This document shows positions 59,551 through 64,000 of a stretch of 64,000 nucleotides of DNA, one piece after another. Source of the DNA: Microbaculum marinisediminis (GTDB lineage Bacteria > Pseudomonadota > Alphaproteobacteria > Rhizobiales > Tepidamorphaceae); assembly GCF_025397915.1 (NCBI RefSeq), contig NZ_JALIDZ010000006.1:309467-373466 (forward strand), written 5' to 3'. The position numbers and the translations under genes were made by a program. The notes under the pieces were generated by a model. The model ran no database searches. It had not been told where the DNA came from and was given only the letters and a program-made list of their open reading frames with translations. Every line of letters starts with the position of its first letter. Within the stretch, counting starts at the first letter, position 1.

Positions 59551-59857
59551 GTGCAGTGTGCAAGTTTCCTGCACTGCCTAGGGCGGTGCCCTAGACGCGC
59601 AGACAAGCCCCCGCACGGAGGCATCCCGGTACTTCACCTTCAGGCGGCATCCGCAGGGGGCTAGCGAAACCGCAGAGGGAGGGGATGAGCCTGCCTCAGT
59701 TAATGCCAGCATTTGCGGCCCTTGAAGCTTCCACCCTCAAGGAGCACTGTTCTCGCCCTAGCCAATTCAGCCCCCGCTAGGATGCCTCGCGGCGGGTGGA
59801 AGCCACCACGCCTTGAGTTGGGAGCCTGAAAACAGTGCTTCGAAACATGCGAAGCTC
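59551..59857. ncRNA. Unexplained, strongly structured non-coding region (candidate RNA)
   Basis: Contains back-to-back hairpins GCAGTG/CACTGC (59553-59577) and CTAGGGC-GGT-GCCCTAG (59578-59594). Mutually exclusive pairings of GGGGGCT (59656-59662) are possible with AGCCCCC at 59606 or 59769, and of GGCATCC (59646) with GGATGCC (59780). The contiguous segments at 59727, 59736 and 59743 have exact complements at 59795, 59811 and 59831 in parallel order. A last hairpin GCTTCG/CGAAGC lies at 59837-59855. No gene covers it. Strand and identity are unknown. Confidence 0.4.
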
Positions 59858-60082
59858 CTTCCTGGCTCCCGCTATTGGGACCTTCACCACATTTGGTTAC
59901 TCAGCGGCAAGTTTACAACCACTGTCACACAACTTTCCCTTACTAATTGTAAGGGGCACCACGTGTCTATTGACAGGAGGTTGTCGCCGCTGGGGGCGCA
60001 TCACCGTGGAAAGACACAACACATGACTGATCATACTAAAGACCAGAACCGTCCGAATTGGATTGAGCTACCCCGGAATGAC
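59858..60082. other. Intergenic stretch before the integrase stop
   Basis: Contains a small hairpin CTTAC-TAATT-GTAAG (59938-59952), a TTGACA (59970-59975) directly followed by AGGAGG, and a 26-codon frame at 60023-60103 (MTDHTKDQNRPNWIELPRND) that overlaps the integrase 3' end. The short frame looks protein-like but has no assignable ribosome site, so it is not called as a gene. Confidence 0.35.
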
Positions 60083-61438
60083 TTAGAGAATCCGGCAGCT
60101 TAGCGCCTTCGCCAATATAGCACTGGACATCTCTAGCCACGCCTCCAGCGAACCGCCGTAAGACTCGCTCGATGCCCCCTTGGTGTGCCCTAGAAACCTG
60201 TCTCGCAATCCATCAGGCGCACCGGCCAAACCCAGCTTGTCCGCCATCCTGTGCCTAAGAGAATGGGTGGGACCGACCTTCGACACCTTCCCGATGACCG
60301 CGTCGACATGCTTGCCGATGGCGGCCGAGGCCGCATCCGGACCACCTAAGCGGCAATAGGCTTTGAACAACAAGGCTTCGCTTCCAGCAGCCTTTACCGC
60401 TTCCTTGGCGGCCGCGTGAGCGTCCCCTTTTAGGGGGACCACCCGATTTGAAGATTTCGTCTTCAAGCGCCTGTCCTTGTGCCCCTCCACCACGATATGA
60501 GGAATGCGGTGGCCGAGGTGGACATCCGCGACACGCAGGCCAGTGACCTCCGCAAGCCTGCAACCGGTGCCAGCCAGCAGCCGCCAAATAAGCCAGAGGC
60601 TTTTCCCGGCGTTGGTGTGGAGCTGTTGGGCGATCCTCTCCACTTCGGCATCAGTGAAGGGGCGGCGAAGGAGGCGGTCGGGAATGGCCGTGTCGCCGTC
60701 ACTGACCTCCAGCTTCATGAACGGGTTCTTGCAGGCCAGATCGTTCTCCGCGATTGCGTGGTTGATGACCGCCCGTACTACGTTCAGGTAGCGGTCCACC
60801 GAGGCGGCAGTACGGCCCCCATCAAGCATGTGGTCCCGCACGTCCTTGGCGTCTTGGCGCTCCAGCCGGTCAAGCGGGCGGCTGAGGTCGACGACAGCGC
60901 CGACAAGACGAAAGATGCGCTCCAGTTCGAGCCGCTTCTTTCGGTCGCCCTTGACCCGCTCCTTGTCGTACAGGCGCTTGGCGTCTTCGAGGGACGGGCA
61001 TGGGCGTGTCAGCCGAGAACCGAGGCGTAGCGCACGGAGAACGGCAACATCCTCCACAGAAACACCGGTGGGGTCGCCGGTCTCCGCATCTGCGGGGTAC
61101 TTGCCGACGATACTATCGGCCAGCACGTCGCGGGCCAGCTCCTCGGGGCCGTCCTCACCAGCCCAATCAAGGTCCAGCCCCCAATCCCGAATCTGGCTCT
61201 CGGCGAGCCGGAAGCGGTCCAATTCAGTTTGGCCGGGGGCGGCCTGGGGCGGATGCGCGACAGCGACAGCCAACTGTTGCTCCGCCTTGGCATGCGCCTT
61301 TCGATATCGCCGAAGGGCTTCCGCCTCGGAACCGCCGAGCGGAATGACGATCTCGCCTTTGCCAAGAATCGGCCGGAGGGCCGGGGGCACCTTGCGCCGG
61401 TAGCGCCACGACTTGCCCCGCTGCTGTAGATAACGCAC
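60083..61438 (-). CDS. Tyrosine site-specific integrase of element 1
   Basis: About 451 residues from a GTG at 61438 (GTG at 61450 possible). N-terminal YLQQRGKSWRYRRKVPPALR is of the DUF6538 type. The middle is a SAM-like core-binding domain. The catalytic domain has Arg in TGCRLAEVTGLR, His-x2-Arg in HSLRHRMADKLG, His in FLGHTKG and the Tyr nucleophile in SSESYGG. The gene ends in element 1 and begins 103 bp from the tRNA repeat, the normal position next to the attachment site. A longer open frame through the tRNA fragment is not real. Confidence 0.92.
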   Translation of the reverse strand: MRYLQQRGKSWRYRRKVPPALRPILGKGEIVIPLGGSEAEALRRYRKAHAKAEQQLAVAVAHPPQAAPGQTELDRFRLAESQIRDWGLDLDWAGEDGPEELARDVLADSIVGKYPADAETGDPTGVSVEDVAVLRALRLGSRLTRPCPSLEDAKRLYDKERVKGDRKKRLELERIFRLVGAVVDLSRPLDRLERQDAKDVRDHMLDGGRTAASVDRYLNVVRAVINHAIAENDLACKNPFMKLEVSDGDTAIPDRLLRRPFTDAEVERIAQQLHTNAGKSLWLIWRLLAGTGCRLAEVTGLRVADVHLGHRIPHIVVEGHKDRRLKTKSSNRVVPLKGDAHAAAKEAVKAAGSEALLFKAYCRLGGPDAASAAIGKHVDAVIGKVSKVGPTHSLRHRMADKLGLAGAPDGLRDRFLGHTKGASSESYGGSLEAWLEMSSAILAKALSCRIL

Positions 61439-61453
61439 TTGAATCAGCACCTC

Positions 61454-61485
61454 CGTGTACCCCTCGGTGTACCTGATGGGGTACC
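61454..61485. repeat. Putative arm-type integrase sites, right side
   Basis: CGTGTACC (61454-61461), GGTGTACC (61466-61473) and GGGGTACC (61478-61485) at 12-base spacing, just upstream of the integrase start. The octamer is shared with the left end of the element (57689). The regular spacing suggests protein binding and autoregulation of the integrase. Confidence 0.5.
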
Positions 61486-61540
61486 TCTGAGGAAGCGGAG
61501 AGCCCTGCAGCCCTTGCGTTCTAGGGGGTGTATGAAGGAG

Positions 61541-61561
61541 GGTGGCTCCCCGGGCCGGACT
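61541..61561. repeat. Attachment-site repeat, right end of element 1
   Basis: 21 bp identical to 57575-57595. It begins two bases beyond the encoded CCA and ends in the T-loop of the tRNA-Asn fragment on the minus strand. Confidence 0.82.
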
Positions 61562-61592
61562 CGAACCAGCGACCCAGCGGTTAACAGCCGCT
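61543..61592 (-). tRNA. 3' half of a tRNA-Asn(GTT) gene; 5' half absent
   Basis: Minus strand, from the anticodon stem to CCA. Anticodon stem AGCGG/CCGCT closes loop CTGTTAA with anticodon GTT (61583-61585). T-stem GCTGG/CCGGC has loop TTCGAGT, acceptor 3' strand CCGGGGA, discriminator G, and CCA at 61543-61545. The matching acceptor 5' strand (TCCCCGG) and a D-arm at the right distance are missing: upstream bases read TTTTT and then unrelated sequence. It cannot make tRNA alone. The break exactly at the anticodon arm is what an integrase cutting in the anticodon loop leaves. Confidence 0.78.
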
Positions 61593-61693
61593 AAAAAGCC
61601 TGTCTCACCGCGTCGCATACCGCTGAACCGTGTATCATAAAAATAAGCTATATCTTGAAAATTTCGGCGCATTGATTATCATGGTGTCGCATT

Positions 61694-61737
61694 GGGCCAC
61701 ATGAAAGCGCATGTCGTTTGTGGCCCATTTGTGGCCC
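61694..61737. repeat. GGGCCACA/TGTGGCCC repeats before the second integrase
   Basis: GGGCCACA (61694-61701) faces TGTGGCCC (61719-61726), which is repeated directly as TGTGGCCC (61730-61737). The set ends 10 bases before the integrase ATG and overlaps its ribosome site region, so it can serve as integrase binding site and operator. Confidence 0.55.
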
Positions 61738-61747
61738 GGAGGCGCCA

Positions 61748-63136
61748 ATGAGACAGAACATCACAGACAAGACGCTGGCCAACCTAAAGCCTGCGCCGGC
61801 TGGTAAGCGGTACGAGATTATGGACGTGCGCCCGCCCGGGTTCGGTGTCCGCGTCGGTTCGCAGAAGGGCAGGGCCACATTCTTCCTGAAGACCCGATAT
61901 CCCGGCTCGCCGATCAACCCTAAAACCGGCTACGCAAACCCGACCCGTCGGACGCTCGGCGACTATCCGGTGATGTCGCTTGCCGAGGCCCGTGGGAAGG
62001 CCGAGGACTGGTTGCGGCTGATCGCCGAAGGTGTTGACCCTGGCGAGCTTGAACGCCGCCAGAGGGCCACTGTGGAGGCCCAGCAGGCGAATACATTCGC
62101 CGCCATGGCCGAGGACTATATCAGGCACAGGGAAAGATCTCGTCGTAACCGCCGCGCGAAGGATGACGCCCGCGAGATTCGAAACTGGCTGATTCCAGAG
62201 CTTGGCAATAAGCCCGTCACCGAAGTCACCCGCGATGATGTGCGCCGTGTCGTGCGCAAGATCGCCGATCGCCCCGCCCCTTACCTTGCTCACTGCGTTT
62301 TCGGTCACGCCCGCACCATGTTCAATTGGGCGATCGATAGCGGAGGGTATGGCCTAGAGACATCGCCCTGCGACCGGTTGAAGCCCGCCGCGATCATTGG
62401 CGAGAAGGCCCCGCGCGACCGCGTGTTGAGTGATGATGAAATAGTTGCTCTCTCGCGAGCCGCCGAGCGCCTTGGCAACCCCTTCGGCCCAATGTTCGCG
62501 CTGTTGCTACTGACCGGGCAACGCAAGGGGGAAGTTTCGGGTGCGCGGTGGCGCGAATTTCATCCCGAACTTGTGCGGCTTCTACGGGAGCGCGCCAAGA
62601 CTGGCGAGCCTGTCGAGTGGTCTCGCGTTGACGACGCGGTGAAGTTGTGGACGGTGCCGCCCGAGCGTTTCAAGTCGGATGCCCAGCATCTTGTTCCGCT
62701 GTCCGACGAAGCCTGTCGTGTCATTGAAGCGGTGCCGCACTTCACGCAAGGCGATTATCTGTTTTCAACCAACTTCGGGGAGAAACCGGTATCCGGGTTT
62801 TCCAAGGCGAAGGCACGTCTTGACCGGCGGATGACGCGCACCCTCAAGGCGATCGCCCGCAAGCGGGGGGCTATCGCTGATATCGATCTACCCCCCTTCG
62901 TTATCCACGATATCCGCCGCACGGTCCGTACCGGTATGGCAAGCCTCCGTATCCCTGACGTGGTTGCCGAAACCATTATTGGCCACGGTCGTAGGGGCGT
63001 GCAGCGCGTCTACGATCAACACCGCTACGTGGAAGAAATGCGGGAGGCCATGGACCTGTGGGCGGGGCGGCTTCGCGACCTGACGCGCCCGGCTCCGACG
63101 AACGTAATCAAGCTAACCGGAGGGGGGCATGGCTAG
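61748..63136 (+). CDS. Tyrosine integrase with DUF4102 N-terminus (element 2)
   Basis: 462 residues from the ATG at 61748 with GGAGG 6 bases upstream. The N-terminal DUF4102-type arm domain (TDKTLANLKPAPAGKRYEI, PGFGVRVGSQKGRATFFL) recognises arm sites. The catalytic domain has Arg in LLTGQRKGEVSGARW, His-x2-Arg in VIHDIRRTVRTGMA, His in IIGHGRRG and Tyr in VYDQHRY. This family usually inserts into tRNA genes, often at the anticodon loop. The 3' end overlaps the next gene by 8 bases. Confidence 0.93.
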   Translation: MRQNITDKTLANLKPAPAGKRYEIMDVRPPGFGVRVGSQKGRATFFLKTRYPGSPINPKTGYANPTRRTLGDYPVMSLAEARGKAEDWLRLIAEGVDPGELERRQRATVEAQQANTFAAMAEDYIRHRERSRRNRRAKDDAREIRNWLIPELGNKPVTEVTRDDVRRVVRKIADRPAPYLAHCVFGHARTMFNWAIDSGGYGLETSPCDRLKPAAIIGEKAPRDRVLSDDEIVALSRAAERLGNPFGPMFALLLLTGQRKGEVSGARWREFHPELVRLLRERAKTGEPVEWSRVDDAVKLWTVPPERFKSDAQHLVPLSDEACRVIEAVPHFTQGDYLFSTNFGEKPVSGFSKAKARLDRRMTRTLKAIARKRGAIADIDLPPFVIHDIRRTVRTGMASLRIPDVVAETIIGHGRRGVQRVYDQHRYVEEMREAMDLWAGRLRDLTRPAPTNVIKLTGGGHG

Positions 63137-63446
63137 GGGAGGGTACAGGGAAGGCGCCGGAAGGCCCGCCAAGCTGGATGAACTGCAGATATTATGGGTT
63201 CTCGGGCGATATAAAGAACTATGGCGCGAAGAAACGAAGGCTCGGCTTGACGCAAAAAGGGAGGCCTTGAAAGCGACCATCACAGATGAACAGCGAAAGA
63301 AGGGGGTTCGCGTGTCGGTCGGTATTCCTCGCCCGTGGGGCGTGAGCCGGAGGATAAGAAAGCAGGTTCAGAAAGAGGCTGTTGAAAGGTACGGAATCGA
63401 ACTTACGGACGAGTACATAAAGCAACTGGTGAAGGATCTGAGTTGA
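63129..63446 (+). CDS. Small basic protein of element 2, unknown function
   Basis: 105 residues beginning MARGGYREGAGRPAKLDE, a Gly-Arg-Pro start seen in many phage-associated small proteins. The rest is charged and helical (EETKARLDAKREALKA), then IPRPWGVSRRIRKQVQKEAV. The start overlaps the integrase 3' end, so it is translated with it. It may be a DNA-binding or terminase-small-like protein; there is no firm family. Confidence 0.7.
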   Translation: MARGGYREGAGRPAKLDELQILWVLGRYKELWREETKARLDAKREALKATITDEQRKKGVRVSVGIPRPWGVSRRIRKQVQKEAVERYGIELTDEYIKQLVKDLS

Positions 63447-63449
63447 ATA

Positions 63450-63513
63450 TTGATTTCCACCCCAATGTTTTTGATATTCACCCTAAAGTTTTTTGATTTC
63501 TGCCCAATAGTTC
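63450..63513. repeat. Three tandem 21-nt iterated repeats
   Basis: Copies at 63450-63470, 63471-63491 and 63493-63513, each starting TTGATWTY and containing CCC then AAWGTT or ATAGTT. The period of 21-22 bases is two helical turns, so a bound protein would meet all copies on one DNA face. They fill the gap between the small basic gene and the AlpA-like gene. Confidence 0.7.
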
Positions 63514-63558
63514 TTTGGTCTCGCGTTTGTAAAGCAGTTTTCCGATAGAATATATTGA

Positions 63559-63600
63559 CCTCGCGTCGCGTCGTTCTGCGACGCAATGCAAATCGCGAGG
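63559..63600 (+). promoter_or_regulatory. Hairpin masking the AlpA ribosome binding site
   Basis: CCTCGCG (63559-63565) is the exact complement of CGCGAGG (63594-63600), which holds the GAGG ribosome site 8 bases before the ATG at 63609. Inside lies a second stem GCGTCG/CGACGC (63568-63584). The leader RNA would hide the ribosome site. Confidence 0.5.
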
Positions 63601-63608
63601 TAGAAAAC

Positions 63609-63812
63609 ATGATTCTGCTTTCCTGGGACGACCTGAGGGGCAAGGGAATTACGTATTCCCGTTCTCAGCTTTACCGGAAGATAAAGGACGGCACTTTCCC
63701 GAAGCCTGTACCGCTGGGGGAAAATCGGACAGCGTTCGTTGCTTCCGAAATCGATCGATGGATTGAGGGCCGCATTGCCGCGCGCGACGCCGCCGATACG
63801 GCGGCAGCGTGA
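63609..63812 (+). CDS. AlpA family phage regulatory protein
   Basis: 67 residues, MerR-like helix-turn-helix of the AlpA/excisionase group: LLSWDDLRGKGITYSRSQLYRKIKDGTFPKPVPLG, then AFVASEIDRWIEGRIAARD. These proteins activate integrase or act as excisionase in P4-like elements. The ATG is chosen for the conserved start and the GAGG ribosome site. Preceded by iterated repeats and a leader hairpin that probably control it. Confidence 0.88.
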   Translation: MILLSWDDLRGKGITYSRSQLYRKIKDGTFPKPVPLGENRTAFVASEIDRWIEGRIAARDAADTAAA

Positions 63813-63815
63813 TCG

Positions 63816-64000
63816 ATGCCATATCCAGATACGGCGAAGCCGGCCCCTGCAGGAACAGGGAACCGGCTTCAGAGAACTGATCATGCTTGGCGGCTGATCA
63901 CTTCCGAAGATAGCGCACACAGTGCATTAGTTCAACCGTCATGGCGTCCGATCGGCTCGATAGTCGCCGTTGATGGTCAAGGACTTGTCATCGGCTGCTT
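63816..64000 (+). CDS. Start of a further gene of element 2 (partial)
   Basis: A frame opens at ATG 63816, three bases after the AlpA stop, and stays open for 61 codons to the window edge (MPYPDTAKPAPAG, then WRPIGSIVAVDGQGLVIGC). The position behind alpA fits the next gene of a satellite element. The frame crosses a hairpin (63836-63870), and no family can be named from so little. Confidence 0.4.
   Translation, partial: MPYPDTAKPAPAGTGNRLQRTDHAWRLITSEDSAHSALVQPSWRPIGSIVAVDGQGLVIGC
63836..63870. repeat. Inverted repeat behind alpA
   Basis: GAAGCCGG and CCGGCTTC enclose a shorter CCTG/CAGG stem. There is no T-run after it, so it is not a standard terminator; it could be a protein site or a processing hairpin. 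Confidence 0.45.

Larger units (their letters stand above)
57575..61561. mobile_element. Integrative element 1 at tRNA-Asn (about 4 kb)
   Basis: The stretch is bounded by 21-bp direct repeats from the 3' end of a tRNA-Asn gene. It encodes a tyrosine integrase next to the right repeat, a serine recombinase, a 53-codon gene and long low-coding stretches. Repeats of GGTGTACC near both ends look like arm-type integrase sites. Base composition in 58300-58500 is visibly lower in GC than the core. No capsid, replication or conjugation gene is seen, so it is either a very small satellite-like element or a decayed prophage. Confidence 0.75.
61593..64000. mobile_element. Integrative element 2 (left end; continues past window)
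   Basis: Starts where the tRNA-Asn fragment loses its 5' half and contains a DUF4102-type integrase reading inward, a small basic protein, an AlpA-type regulator and the start of another gene. The order integrase then alpA is typical of P4-like satellites and genomic islands in proteobacteria. The right end, expected to hold the rebuilt tRNA-Asn, is outside the window. Confidence 0.68.

Noticed and set aside
59606..59786. Repeats in the structured region as a CRISPR array
   Set aside because: The repeated units are 7-9 bases, irregularly spaced and in both orientations, and no cas genes are present.
59551..59857. Structured region as the tmRNA gene
   Set aside because: No tRNA-Ala-like acceptor end and no tag-peptide reading frame of the alphaproteobacterial type could be found.
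59813..60103. 96-codon plus-strand frame before the integrase stop
   Set aside because: The first two thirds overlap the structured region and resemble no protein. Only the last 26 codons look protein-like and lack a clear ribosome site.
61543..61640. A complete tRNA-Asn using the GGTTCAGCGGTA sequence as D-arm
   Set aside because: That D-arm-like sequence is about 22 bases too far from the anticodon stem and no acceptor 5' strand pairs with CCGGGGA, so a full tRNA is not supported.
61439..61672. N-terminal extension of the element 1 integrase through the tRNA
   Set aside because: The residues AGSSPARGA come from translating the tRNA 3' end. The integrase similarity starts only at about 61438.

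Overview
The window is high-GC DNA from an alphaproteobacterium, most likely of the order Hyphomicrobiales (Rhizobiales). This rests on gene order rather than on a search. The runs rpsF-rpsR-rplI beside fabD-fabG-acpP-fabF-mltG-yicC-gmk, rsmA-pdxA-surA-lptD-lptG-lptF-pepA-holC, and purM-purN opposite hdaA-ppk-ppx-rnd-aspS are the order I know from that group.

Positions 1 to about 55,000 are dense core chromosome. On the minus strand are purF (cut by the window edge), cvpA, radA, alr, dnaB, a cyclopropane fatty acid synthase and the ribosomal operon rpsF-rpsR-rplI. The plus-strand block 9.6-16.1 kb carries fatty acid synthesis (fabD, fabG, acpP, fabF), the peptidoglycan terminase mltG, yicC and gmk. 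The minus block 16.1-23.9 kb carries rsmA, pdxA, a SurA-type chaperone and the LPS export genes lptD, lptG and lptF. Next come pepA, holC, a methyltransferase, an ABC-F ATPase, a secreted cyclase-family enzyme, two small related secreted proteins, a DinB-fold protein, ndk, a molybdopterin oxidoreductase and purN/purM. The block 36.2-50.4 kb carries a DUF2066 protein, a CDP-alcohol phosphatidyltransferase, an AI-2E family permease, hdaA, ppk1, ppx, rnd, an MFS carrier, aspS and maeB. It is followed by a glycosyltransferase, a CSS-EAL phosphodiesterase, a ceramidase-like membrane protein and a DNA photolyase.

From about 55 kb the window turns into an accessory region. A secreted RCC1 propeller protein, whose propeller appears to sit inside a split Ig-like domain, lies between the intact photolyase gene and a broken second copy of the photolyase 5' end. 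At 57,575 a 21-bp repeat marks the start of a roughly 4-kb integrative element. It carries a 53-codon gene, a serine recombinase with a TGTGTC motif array upstream, an unexplained and strongly structured non-coding stretch (about 59,551-59,857), and a tyrosine integrase. Its other end at 61,541 is the same repeat inside the 3' half of a tRNA-Asn(GTT) gene whose 5' half is missing. A second element with a DUF4102-type integrase begins immediately to the right and runs off the window. The simplest reading is two elements inserted one after the other at the same tRNA-Asn gene, with the intact tRNA expected beyond 64,000.

The most interesting unexplained items are the structured region in the first element, a T7-like promoter motif directly before its first gene, 21-nt iterated repeats and a Shine-Dalgarno-masking hairpin before the AlpA-like gene of the second element, the domain-in-domain RCC1 protein, and an rpsF leader that could mask its own ribosome binding site.
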